From assembly GCA_963711005.1 (NCBI GenBank), contig CAVQCJ010000003.1, positions 124,001 through 188,000 of the forward strand: 64,000 bases of DNA, written 5' to 3'. Below the pieces are notes generated by a model, which saw only the letters and a program-made list of their open reading frames with translations, was not told the origin of the DNA and ran no database searches. Of this stretch, positions 25,072-32,633 are shown piece after piece; the stretch's first letter is position 1, and each line of letters opens with the position of its first letter. The position numbers were made by a program, and so were the translations under genes. The DNA comes from CAVQCJ01 sp963711005 (GTDB lineage: Bacteria > Actinomycetota > Actinomycetes > Prado026).

Positions 25072-25620
25072 GTGCACGCCGTTGAGCTCACCTTCGCCGT
25101 CGGGTGGACCGCGTTCTGGATCTACTGGCTCATGGCAGCCTTCTCCATGAAACGGGGCCGCGTCCCTTGGTCACGCGAGCTACGTATCAGAGCGGTGATC
25201 GTCGTCTGTGTGATCCTGTTGTTCCGTCTGGGAGCCTTCAGAGGCGGCGCGCTCACCTCAGATCCACTGCGGGCTGGCCTCGGGCTCTGTCTGTTCGCAC
25301 TCGGGCTTGGGTTCGCGATCTGGGCCCGCGTGCACATCGGGCGCAACTGGGGCACCCCGATGTCGCAGAAGGACGAACCGGAGTTGGTTACGAGCGGCCC
25401 TTACCGATGGGTTCGCCACCCGATCTACTCCGGCATCCTGGTCGCGGGTGTCGGTACCGCGGTGGCACTGAGTTGGATGTGGCTTGCTGCCGTGGCCCTG
25501 GCGGCTGTCTATTTCGTCTACAGCGCAACCGTCGAGGAGAGCTACCTGACCAAGGAGTTCCCCGACGTCTACACCACGTACAAGCATTCGACCAAGATGC
25601 TTGTGCCGCTCGTCTTCTGA
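25072..25620 (+). CDS. Isoprenylcysteine carboxyl methyltransferase-family membrane protein
   Basis: 182 residues with about five membrane segments. The family core is clear: a GFAIWARVHIG-NWGTP segment, then LVTSGPYRWVRHPIYSGILVAGVG (cofactor loop with RHPxYSG), and a C-terminal EE-YLTKEFPD-Y--YK. Family members (ICMT/PEMT-like) methylate lipids or small hydrophobic thiols or alcohols using S-adenosylmethionine inside the membrane; the bacterial substrate is usually unknown. The GTG start is where homologous proteins begin (ELTFAVGWTAFWIYW); no good ribosome site is present, and an upstream in-frame GTG at about 24990 is possible but adds a poorly conserved leader. Confidence 0.87.
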   Translation: MHAVELTFAVGWTAFWIYWLMAAFSMKRGRVPWSRELRIRAVIVVCVILLFRLGAFRGGALTSDPLRAGLGLCLFALGLGFAIWARVHIGRNWGTPMSQKDEPELVTSGPYRWVRHPIYSGILVAGVGTAVALSWMWLAAVALAAVYFVYSATVEESYLTKEFPDVYTTYKHSTKMLVPLVF

Positions 25621-25702
25621 TCTGGCCCCACGCTGAGCCACACCGGACTCCTGCCGCCCGCGTACGTCGGTCTCAACCGGTCAGCGCCTCGTCGGCCTCC
25701 TG

Positions 25703-28066
25703 TCAGGTGGTCTGTTGGGAGGGTCGCGCAGGGAACCCGCCTGTTCCGGCGCGGGCGATGCCTTCGAGCACTTGGGGCTGCAGGATGTCGATCTGGTCCC
25801 GCAGGCTCTCAGGGCAGGCGGCCAGTGCCTGCTGGCGCGGGATGAGGGTCATCAGTTCGCCGAGCGCGAGTGCGGCCTCCCTGGTCCGGCCGTCTTCCCA
25901 GGCCCGGCGGACGAGTTCGGTGACAGCGGTCTCGTGAACGCCGGGGGCCGAGGCGTGGGCCGAGAGCTCGACGGCCGTCCGAAGCAGCGACAGTGAGTCT
26001 TCGGGGGCCGAGCGCTGGGCGAGGGCGAGGTGAGTCCGAGCCAGGCAACGGAGGTCACCGAGCTCAGCGAACACGTCGCGGGCGGCCGCGAGGTCGTCGG
26101 GTGCGGTCGCGGCGTCCGGCCGAAGCCTGGCACGCGTGAGCAGTGCGTGGGCGAGCTCGTGCCGGTTCCCGGTCTCGGTCGCGTACGCGAGGCACTGGGC
26201 GACCCATTCATCGGCGTCCTGCCTATGGCTCCCCGCGTCGATCTGCGACATGGCCATCATGTATCGGACGTTGTTGACATGGAGCGCGTCACCCGCCTCG
26301 GCGAACGACTCGAGAGCGGACCGGAAGGCGGAGAGCTCGGTCTCCGCGTCCTGCGCGGCCATTGCGCGGCCCTGCCGTGCCGAAGCGAGGCGCCACGGGT
26401 CATGCAGTCGTACCGCCAGATCCTCGGCCGCGGCCGCGTGCTCGAGAGCCGACTCGTGGGCCCCGCAGTAGCTGTCGACGAAGGCTGCGAGGCGGTGCGC
26501 GGCGAGCTGCGTGTGCGGGTCTTCGTCGGCGGTAGCCAGGAGCCGGGTCGCGAGTTCCCCGGCGAGTGGCACCTCGGAGAAGAGGAGGGCCTCACCTGCG
26601 AGGTCGCCGTCGGGGCCGAGCAGCAGTGACATGACCTCGGGACGGCGGACGGCGCGAGCCACCGCAGCGACGGCCGCGGCGTCCGCCCCGTACTGCTCGA
26701 TCAGCAACCCGATCGAGCGGGCCATGTGGGCCGCCAGCGCCGGGTCGTGGTCGGCGCTCCAGTCGAGGGCCGGCGGCGCGGAGGCCAGGGACCGTCGAGC
26801 GCCTAGCGCTGTGTCGCGCGAGTCATCGGTTCGTGCCTTGACCGCGAGATGGTCGAGAACGTCTCGGCAGTGCTCGGCGTGGGCACGGCGGACCTGGTCG
26901 ACTTCGCCGCTGTCGGCCCGGGCGAGGATCAGAGGGCGCAGAGACGCCAGGACGACGAAGGAGGCGTGCTCGCCGTCCGAGGACCGGTCCGCAGAGACCA
27001 TCGACCGATCGACGAGCCGTAGGACCACGGCCGGCGACGCCGGGCCAGCCACCGAAGCCACCGTGTCGAGCTCGAAGCGACCCGGCAGCGCGGTGACCCG
27101 CGTGAGTACGCGCCGGTCCTCGTCGGTCAGCACATCCCACGAGCGCGCGAACGCCGAGGCCAACGATCGCTCACCAGTGAGTGCGGCGACATCGAGAAGG
27201 GCCCGGTCGACTGCGATGGTGTCGGCAAGCTGCCGCAACGAGACGTCGTGTGCACGGGCCGCGACCAGTTCGATCGCCAGGGGGAGCCCGTCCAGGACGA
27301 CACACAACCGCGAAGCCGACTCCGGATCGTCCGGAGGCCGGCCGCCTCGAGCGGCGGTGGCGCGGTCGAGGAGGAGCTGCACGGCCGCCCGCTCGGCAAC
27401 CGGATCACCCGTGAGCGGCTGGATCCTGTAGACAACCTCGTCAGGTGCGTCCAGCGGGCCCTGCGACGTCACGAGCACCGCAAGGTCGTGGGCGCTCGAG
27501 AGGAGTTCACGCACGACCACCATGACGTCAGGCGCCACCTGCTCGCACCCGTCGAGCAACAGCAGGGCCCCGCGCGCCGTGAGCGCCGCCGCCAGCGCGC
27601 GTGTCAGCGAGGTGTCCGTGCTTCGACCCACGCCGAGCACGCCGGCGATGGCGTCCGCGACCTGACCTCGCGGCGTCCCGGTCAGCTCGACGAGGACGGG
27701 GGAGCGTGACCCGACCGCTGCGGCCTCGAGCGCGAGCCGGGTCTTCCCGCACCCCGGGGGCCCAACGATGGTGACCCAACGATGACGGTCCAGCAGGCCG
27801 GACACCTCCGCCATCTCGGTCGCCCGCCCCACGAACGAGGTCAGGGGAAGCGGCAGCGCTTCTCGGCGCCGCGCCCGCGCGACGTCGACGAGGCCGGAAC
27901 GGCTGTTGACTCCCAGCTTGCGCCGCAACGCAGCGATGTGGCTCTCGACGGTGCGCACCGAGATCACGAACTCAGCGGCGATCTCCGGGTTGGTCAGCCG
28001 CCTCTCCACCGCGGCGAGCACGGCGGTCTCCTGCGAAGTCAGCTCGCCCCAGACAGGCAGGACCAT
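25703..28066 (-). CDS. Large regulator with N-terminal LuxR HTH and NB-ARC-like ATPase
   Basis: 787 residues. Unusually the LuxR-type helix-turn-helix is at the very N-terminus (GELTSQETAVLAAVERRLTNPEIA ... VRTVESHIAALRRKLGV, residues ~5-62), followed by PLPLTSFVGR and a P-loop VGPPGCGKTRLALEAA, then ALLLLDGCEQV (Walker B), VLVTSQ and LPLAIELVAAR, the order seen in AfsR/NB-ARC STAND ATPases. The C-terminal half is alpha-helical repeats. A start at the ATG giving MVLPVWGEL avoids a Cys/His-rich leader. It is a single gene convergent with the methyltransferase. Target genes unknown. Confidence 0.88.
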   Translation of the reverse strand: MVLPVWGELTSQETAVLAAVERRLTNPEIAAEFVISVRTVESHIAALRRKLGVNSRSGLVDVARARRREALPLPLTSFVGRATEMAEVSGLLDRHRWVTIVGPPGCGKTRLALEAAAVGSRSPVLVELTGTPRGQVADAIAGVLGVGRSTDTSLTRALAAALTARGALLLLDGCEQVAPDVMVVVRELLSSAHDLAVLVTSQGPLDAPDEVVYRIQPLTGDPVAERAAVQLLLDRATAARGGRPPDDPESASRLCVVLDGLPLAIELVAARAHDVSLRQLADTIAVDRALLDVAALTGERSLASAFARSWDVLTDEDRRVLTRVTALPGRFELDTVASVAGPASPAVVLRLVDRSMVSADRSSDGEHASFVVLASLRPLILARADSGEVDQVRRAHAEHCRDVLDHLAVKARTDDSRDTALGARRSLASAPPALDWSADHDPALAAHMARSIGLLIEQYGADAAAVAAVARAVRRPEVMSLLLGPDGDLAGEALLFSEVPLAGELATRLLATADEDPHTQLAAHRLAAFVDSYCGAHESALEHAAAAEDLAVRLHDPWRLASARQGRAMAAQDAETELSAFRSALESFAEAGDALHVNNVRYMMAMSQIDAGSHRQDADEWVAQCLAYATETGNRHELAHALLTRARLRPDAATAPDDLAAARDVFAELGDLRCLARTHLALAQRSAPEDSLSLLRTAVELSAHASAPGVHETAVTELVRRAWEDGRTREAALALGELMTLIPRQQALAACPESLRDQIDILQPQVLEGIARAGTGGFPARPSQQTT

Positions 28067-28162
28067 AGCCTCACAGTAGCCATGGTCAGGGCAGACCCGC
28101 ATGTGGCCGCCGCACCCGACGAAGCCCGTGGTCCGACGGCTCCTCCAGGCGCGCAGCCTCCC

Positions 28163-28525
28163 TCAGTAGCTGAAGGTCACGGCGGCGTCTTCACCGATCC
28201 ACTGCCACATCGGGACTGTCCCGCCCAGGTCGGTTCCCTCGACCAGCATGCCCTTGTCGAGCCGACGTGACTCGAAGCAGATCGGGCATGCCAGATAACG
28301 ACCTCCAGCGGCGACGTACCGCGCCATCAGAGACTCGATCGATGGGCAACCCTCACAGGCGGTCCCCACCGCGACGCCTTCCGTGACCAGCCGGACCGCT
28401 TCCTTCGTGAGGAACATCAACGTCTGGCGCCCCGTCTCGGCCGCGCCCACCGCGACCAGGAAAGCCACCGTGACCTTCTCCGGGTCTTCAAGCCCCGTGG
28501 TCAGACTCACCACTGCCTTGGCCAT
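28163..28525 (-). CDS. DsrE-family sulfur-relay-like protein
   Basis: 120 residues. It opens KAVVSLTTGLEDPEKVTVAFLVA, the strand-helix start of the DsrE/DsrF fold, and has Cys at TACEGCPSIE and ACPICFES, the positions of sulfur-carrying cysteines in this family; one or more could hold a persulfide. The ATG start follows GAGG 7 nt upstream. A small Cys-rich frame (28541-28723) lies immediately upstream on the same strand, and the two may be co-transcribed. DsrE-like proteins also occur as peroxiredoxin-like stress proteins, so the role could be thiol redox rather than sulfur transfer. Confidence 0.82.
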   Translation of the reverse strand: MAKAVVSLTTGLEDPEKVTVAFLVAVGAAETGRQTLMFLTKEAVRLVTEGVAVGTACEGCPSIESLMARYVAAGGRYLACPICFESRRLDKGMLVEGTDLGGTVPMWQWIGEDAAVTFSY

Positions 28526-28540
28526 CGTCCTCAACACCTC

Positions 28541-28723
28541 TCAGAATCCGGCCCACCCTGGCGCGATCCGTTCGGGCCAGGGCCTTCTGGGCGGCGCTCT
28601 CGCCGGAGCCACCTTGAGTCCCGAGCAGCACCCGCCACATCCGTGCTGGACACGGAGATCCTCCGCAGCGCGACGCCTGAGGGCAGTCGTCAGGGCGTCA
28701 CCGATCGGGTTCTTCGGTGACAT
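28541..28723 (-). CDS. 60-residue Cys-rich small protein (tentative)
   Basis: Starts MSPKNPIGDALTTALRRRAAEDL, then a Cys cluster HGCGGCCSG, then a Pro/Arg-rich tail. It ends 15 bp before the DsrE-family gene. The helix plus clustered Cys is reminiscent of a small metal- or thiol-binding protein. No clear ribosome site is present before the ATG, and the tail composition is close to that of random high-GC frames, so this is a moderate-to-low confidence call supported mainly by the operon position and the Cys cluster. Confidence 0.42.
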   Translation of the reverse strand: MSPKNPIGDALTTALRRRAAEDLRVQHGCGGCCSGLKVAPARAPPRRPWPERIAPGWAGF

Positions 28724-28793
28724 CCATGGCTAGGTGGACACACCTCGGTCCATGATCAGGGTAGGGAGCCGAGGCCGCAGAGGGGACGAACTG

Positions 28794-29159
28794 ATGCCAG
28801 CCAAGGTCGGGTACTTGGTCATCGACAGCGCGGAGCCGGACAAGCTCGCACCATTCTGGTGCAGCCTGTTATCGGTCTCGGTTGCCGAGACGATTGGGGA
28901 TGGCGACTTCCTCGTACTGTCACCGACCGAGCAGGGTCTGACCGTTGGCTTCCAGCGAGTCGCGGAGGCCAAGTCGGGCAAGAACCGGCTGCACCTTGAT
29001 TTGGTCGTCGAGGACCTGGACGCGGCAACGGCCGAGGTCGAGTCATTGGGCGGCAGGTGGCTGGAGCCGGGACGCACCCGTGCGCTGGAAGGCTTCACCT
29101 GGCGGATCATGGCCGACCCCGAGGGCAACGAGTTCGACCTGGATGTCCTGCCCGGTTGA
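28794..29159 (+). CDS. Glyoxalase-like VOC-superfamily protein
   Basis: 121 residues from an ATG preceded by AGGGGAC. Pattern: VGYLVIDSAEPDKLAPFWCSLLS at the N-terminus, LHLDLVVEDLDAATAEVESLGGRWLEPG in the middle, and RIMADPEGNEFDLDVL at the C-terminus, all standard for single-domain VOC proteins where His and Glu of the paired modules bind a metal. Substrate unknown; such proteins often detoxify or bind small molecules. The stop lies inside a hairpin, so it is likely a single-gene transcript. Confidence 0.9.
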   Translation: MPAKVGYLVIDSAEPDKLAPFWCSLLSVSVAETIGDGDFLVLSPTEQGLTVGFQRVAEAKSGKNRLHLDLVVEDLDAATAEVESLGGRWLEPGRTRALEGFTWRIMADPEGNEFDLDVLPG

Positions 29160-29191
29160 TGATTCAGACTCGCCCCGCGGCGGGTCATCAA
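29156..29191 (+). terminator. Imperfect hairpin spanning the VOC gene stop
   Basis: TTGATGA (29156-29162) pairs with TCATCAA (29185-29191), and inside it CGCC-CCGC-GGCG forms a second short stem. Possible terminator or attenuator between the VOC gene and the acetyltransferase gene; the latter's ribosome site (GTAGGAG) lies just after it. Confidence 0.4.
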
Positions 29192-29208
29192 CGGTAGGAG
29201 CATTCGCC

Positions 29209-29793
29209 TTGGCACATCCTGTGCTCGTCAACGTCCTGGCCAGCGGCGAAGACACGGTCTATGCCACGCTCGTCTCCGCGTTCGCGCACGACCCGGTCGA
29301 GCGCTGGCTGTACCCCTCGCCGCAGTCCTACCACGAGCACTTTCCGAGATTCCTCGCCGCGTTCGGCGGCGAAGCCTTCGTGTCAGGGACCGTCTGGGCC
29401 CTGACCGACTTCTCCGCCGTCGCGCTCTGGCTCCCCCCGGGAGCCGAACCCGACGGGGACGCCATCGCCGGCGTCCTCACCGAAAGCGTGGCGGCCGAGC
29501 AGCACCCGGACACCTTCGCGGTGCTCGACCAGATGGTGGAGGCTCACCCGACCTACCCCCACTGGTACCTGCCCTGGCTCGGCGTCGACGAACGCTCGCA
29601 AGGGTTGGGCCGCGGCGGCCTCCTGCTGTCGGCCTGTCTGGAGATCGTCGACGCGAGCCACCTACCCGCCTACCTCGAAACTCCGAACCCACGCACACTG
29701 CCGTTCTACCAGCGACACGGCTTCGAGATCGCCGGGACAGCGCAGGCCGGGGCCTGCCCGCCGATCAGCCTCATGCTCAGACCAGCCCAGTAA
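29209..29793 (+). CDS. GNAT-family N-acetyltransferase
   Basis: 194 residues. The acetyl-CoA site is LPWLGVDERSQGLGRGGLLLSACLEIVD, followed by PAYLETPNPRTLPFYQRHGFEIAG, typical of stand-alone GNAT enzymes of the kind often annotated as puromycin- or small-molecule acetyltransferases. The N-terminal part (VYATLVSAFAHDPVERWLYP) is the usual helix pair over the active site. TTG at 29209 is chosen because GTAGGAG lies 8 nt upstream; GTG at 29221 is a second choice but too far from that site. An IS110 element lies immediately downstream but does not interrupt the gene. Confidence 0.9.
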   Translation: MAHPVLVNVLASGEDTVYATLVSAFAHDPVERWLYPSPQSYHEHFPRFLAAFGGEAFVSGTVWALTDFSAVALWLPPGAEPDGDAIAGVLTESVAAEQHPDTFAVLDQMVEAHPTYPHWYLPWLGVDERSQGLGRGGLLLSACLEIVDASHLPAYLETPNPRTLPFYQRHGFEIAGTAQAGACPPISLMLRPAQ

Positions 29794-29867
29794 CCCCGAG
29801 TCCCCCGCGCTGCTGGGCCAGCGTCCGACGCCCGATCCGATCAGCCCAGGAACGAAGCCTCTGTGTG

Positions 29868-31004
29868 TCAAGCGACGTCGGTTGTAGCCTGCTGGTGGAG
29901 CCCGGGAAGTGACTTATCCGAAGTGTTGGCCATGGGGATCAGGTCAGCCGCGCTGGATCTTGTAGACGCCCCCACTTGTCCTCCCGGGCTCCGCTGTGTG
30001 TCCGCGACGAGGGTTGCGTAGACCAGGTCGGCGAGGTGGCGTTTGAGGGCGCGGCGGGCTTCGCCGTTGGTCTTGCCCTCGGCGATCTTCTTGGCGTAGT
30101 AGTCGCGGCCGGGGCCGGGGTGGCGTTGCTGGGTGATCGCCACGCCGTGCAGGGCGGAGTTCAGCTGTCGGTTCCCGCGTCGGGACAGCCGGTGTCGCTG
30201 GATCTGCCCGGAGGAGGCTTCGATGGGGGCGACGCCGGCGTAGGAGGCGTAGTGGGCCCGGTCGGTGAAGCGGGTGATCGGGCCGGTGTGGCCCAAGATC
30301 CGGGCCGCGGTGATCACCCCGATGCCCTGGATCTGAGTCAACGTGGTGCCACTGGCGGTCACCGCATCGGTGATGCGCTGGTGGTTGGCGGCCAGCTTGG
30401 CGTCCAGGCCCTTGACGTCGTCGAGCAGGTCGCGGGCCAGGTCCTTGCGGATCACGTCCACGTCGGTGGTGGGTCGGATCCGGCGCAGCAACGCAGTCGC
30501 GGTCGATGCGGAGAGTCGTGTGTCCGCACCGCCTTCGACGAGCTCGGCGAGCAGACCGTGCAGGCGGGTCACGGCCTGGGTGCGGGCCGCGGTCAGCTGG
30601 TGGCGGCGGTCCCACAACAGGCGCATTCCACGCGACGGGTCCTCGACCTGCACCCGGGCCAGGGTCGGGTGGTGCAACGCGGCCAGGGCGACCGCGGTCG
30701 CATCATGGGCATCGGTCTTACGACCCGAGCGGCCCGATAGGACCCGGACCCGGGTCGACAGCGACGGCGGAACGTCCCGCACCTGCTCGCCGCGGGCCAC
30801 CAGCTGCTGGGCCAACAACCGGCCGACCCCGGCCGCGCCCTCCACCGCCCAGACCCGATCCGGCCACCGAGCTGCGAAGGCGAGCAGCCGATCGACTTGG
30901 CGGCGGCTGGAGGTCACCCGAACCGAGGTGACGACCGTTCCGTCCGCGTTGATCGCCACCGCCGTGTGTGACCCCTTGTGCGGGTCGATCCCGATGATCT
31001 GCAC
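29868..31004 (-). CDS. IS110-family transposase (DEDD recombinase)
   Basis: 378 residues, full length. N-terminal RuvC-like DEDD domain: IIGIDPHKGSHT with the first Asp, VWAVEGAAGVGR with the Glu, and GRKTDAHDATAVALA with the last acidic pair. C-terminal Transposase_20 domain: IQGIGVITAARILGH, FASYAGVAPIEASSG-like YASYAGVAP, HRLSRRGNRQLNSALH (with the catalytic Ser region), and RDYYAKKIAEGKTNGEARRALKRHLADLVYA. The GTG start has AGGAG 10 nt upstream. No frameshift or stop is seen, so the element may be active. Recombination is guided by a structured RNA from the element itself. Confidence 0.95.
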   Translation of the reverse strand: MQIIGIDPHKGSHTAVAINADGTVVTSVRVTSSRRQVDRLLAFAARWPDRVWAVEGAAGVGRLLAQQLVARGEQVRDVPPSLSTRVRVLSGRSGRKTDAHDATAVALAALHHPTLARVQVEDPSRGMRLLWDRRHQLTAARTQAVTRLHGLLAELVEGGADTRLSASTATALLRRIRPTTDVDVIRKDLARDLLDDVKGLDAKLAANHQRITDAVTASGTTLTQIQGIGVITAARILGHTGPITRFTDRAHYASYAGVAPIEASSGQIQRHRLSRRGNRQLNSALHGVAITQQRHPGPGRDYYAKKIAEGKTNGEARRALKRHLADLVYATLVADTQRSPGGQVGASTRSSAADLIPMANTSDKSLPGLHQQATTDVA

Positions 31005-31250
31005 TGACTGCTCCTACCGCTGGATCCAATGGGGAACCCGCAGCAGACAGTCCCGGTGGGAGTGGCCAAGCCTCTGTTGAGTCATGCCGCGGTCGACACC
31101 GCCGGGCGACAGTTCGTTCACAGGCCAGCAAGGCAGGCACTTCGCGAGTCAACCCAGCGACGCCACGGACGCTACGACCACACAAGCCCAACGCCCACCG
31201 CAGTCCACCACCGGGCACATCGGTGCGCGGTTACGGCCCTTCGTGGTTGC
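31005..31250 (-). ncRNA. Candidate bridge RNA region of the IS110 element
   Basis: About 250 bases upstream of the transposase start carry no coding frame. In IS110-group elements this position encodes the bridge (seek) RNA that pairs with target and donor DNA through two internal loops. The placement is established for the family; the RNA structure has not been folded here, and its ends are approximate. Confidence 0.4.
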
Positions 31251-31264
31251 CCCGGCGATGTTCT

Positions 31265-31555
31265 CTAGTTCGCCTGCCCGACGACCTCGCATACGTCGAC
31301 GCTGATGAAGGTGGCTGGAGCTTCGGGCATCTCACGCAAGCGGCTGAACGTCGCTTCTGCGTTCCGAGCGTTCTCCTCGGTGTCGAAGAGCCACACTGAG
31401 TGTTGGACAGCCTGCCCGTCGATGGTTCTGGCCCAGTACCCGCCGGCCGAGCCGGGCATCGCGCGAACCATCGCAACGCCGCCCTCGGCGATCATCGAGA
31501 GGGTCTCGTCCTCATGACCAGAGTGGATCTTCACTCGACCGATGACCGCGTACAT
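31265..31555 (-). CDS. ABM-like (antibiotic biosynthesis monooxygenase-fold) small protein
   Basis: 96 residues from an ATG with GGGAGGT 6 nt upstream. Pattern YAVIGRVKIHSGHEDETLSMI, then MPGSAGGYWARTIDG-AVQHSVWLFDTEENARNAE, matches the ferredoxin-like alpha+beta ABM/DUF fold, used by cofactor-free monooxygenases, haem oxygenases and small stress proteins. No defined active site is visible. The stop lies a few bases from the presumed left end of the IS110 element, so the insertion may have replaced its downstream region but left the gene whole. Confidence 0.78.
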   Translation of the reverse strand: MYAVIGRVKIHSGHEDETLSMIAEGGVAMVRAMPGSAGGYWARTIDGQAVQHSVWLFDTEENARNAEATFSRLREMPEAPATFISVDVCEVVGQAN

Positions 31556-31674
31556 GGCGACCTCCCGGCGGCTTGGTGACCGACACGATCCTAGGACCGG
31601 GCTGGGCCGTGCACCCAGCTGTCCTGCCGGACAGGTTCGCGAACCGCGTGGCGCACCTCCCCCCGCCCGCCTCC

Positions 31675-32481
31675 CTACTCGTGGAACGTCGCGGGGTCGG
31701 CGCGGACGAACTTGCCCGTGCCGTCGGGGTTGCCCACGCCACCTACGTACAGCGCTGCGAACCGGGAGAAGGCCACTGCCCCAGCCGCGACCGCGACCGC
31801 CGACACCCGGAACGGCTTGCCGTGGTCCGACACGACCTGCGTGATCGTCTGCGATCCGTCCAGGACGGTGAACTGGAGGGTGAACTCGCAGTAGTACCGG
31901 TTGGTCAGGGCGGTGATCTCGAAGGCTTGCTGCTCGCCGCGGGTGAGGGACACGGTCTTCTGCTGGAAGTACGGCCCGCCCCACTCGCCGCTCTGCAACG
32001 CCCTGGCCACCGTGACGGGCTGGTCGAGGTCCATGCCCACGCGCACCGTGTCATCGGCGCCCGCCGACGGGGAGTAGACGAGCGTCCCGGTGTAGGGGTC
32101 CCGGCAGGTCTTGAGAGGCCGCATGTCGAGGATCCGGATGGGCTGGTCCCGGTTCCCTTCCAGGATGAGCTTGATGTTCACGTACCCGTCGGCGGCGCCG
32201 CCGTGCGCGCGGACCCAGTCGTCGTACGCACCGGGGACGGACGACCGGCTCGCGGCGTTCATCGCCTGGAGGTCCGTGCCGGTGAGGTCGAGCGGCCGCT
32301 CGAAGAGGAAGGACTCGCTCTCGCGCTGCTCGAGCTGCAGGGCCCGCACCGCGATCGCGTCGCCCGTGGGCCGGTTGATCGCGGTCTGCGCCGACTTGAG
32401 CATCTGCTGGCTGAGCGTCGTGACCAGGGCGATGACGACGGCCGTGGTCACGGCGCCGAGCCACACGATGGGTCGATGCAT
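31675..32481 (-). CDS. Membrane-anchored extracytoplasmic protein, unknown function
   Basis: 268 residues. A short N-terminus and one hydrophobic helix (PIVWLGAVTTAVVIALVTTL) lead into a ~240-residue external domain with a Cys (LKTCRDPYTG) and a second (YYCEFTLQFTVLDG). Strand-rich patterns such as VNIKLILEGNRDQPIRILDM and QAFEITALTNRYYCEF suggest a beta-sandwich. A Gln-rich stretch QLEQRESESFLFERPLDLTG lies just after the anchor. It is co-oriented with the repeat protein upstream (153 bp gap). No recognised family; the start ATG is the one directly before the helix. Confidence 0.65.
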   Translation of the reverse strand: MHRPIVWLGAVTTAVVIALVTTLSQQMLKSAQTAINRPTGDAIAVRALQLEQRESESFLFERPLDLTGTDLQAMNAASRSSVPGAYDDWVRAHGGAADGYVNIKLILEGNRDQPIRILDMRPLKTCRDPYTGTLVYSPSAGADDTVRVGMDLDQPVTVARALQSGEWGGPYFQQKTVSLTRGEQQAFEITALTNRYYCEFTLQFTVLDGSQTITQVVSDHGKPFRVSAVAVAAGAVAFSRFAALYVGGVGNPDGTGKFVRADPATFHE

Positions 32482-32633
32482 GGCATGCCGCCAGGCCGAC
32501 GACGCCTGCGCCTGACGGTGTCGGGACTCAGGTTCGCGGGGACTCGGCGCAGGGTCCACGGCCAGCCTCCAACAGTTCGTCGGTGAGCGGCGAACCGATG
32601 GCACGCCGCTCACCCCGGACGAAGGTCTTGGGC

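Larger units (their letters stand above)
29800..31260 (-). mobile_element. IS110-family insertion sequence (ends not resolved)
   Basis: The element lies between the intact acetyltransferase gene (stop 29793) and a monooxygenase-like gene (stop 31265), giving at most about 1.47 kb, in the normal size range. It has one full-length transposase and a ~250-bp non-coding stretch upstream of it, as expected for the IS110 group. IS110 elements lack terminal inverted repeats and do not duplicate the target, so exact ends cannot be set from this copy alone; the given coordinates are outer limits. Confidence 0.7.
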
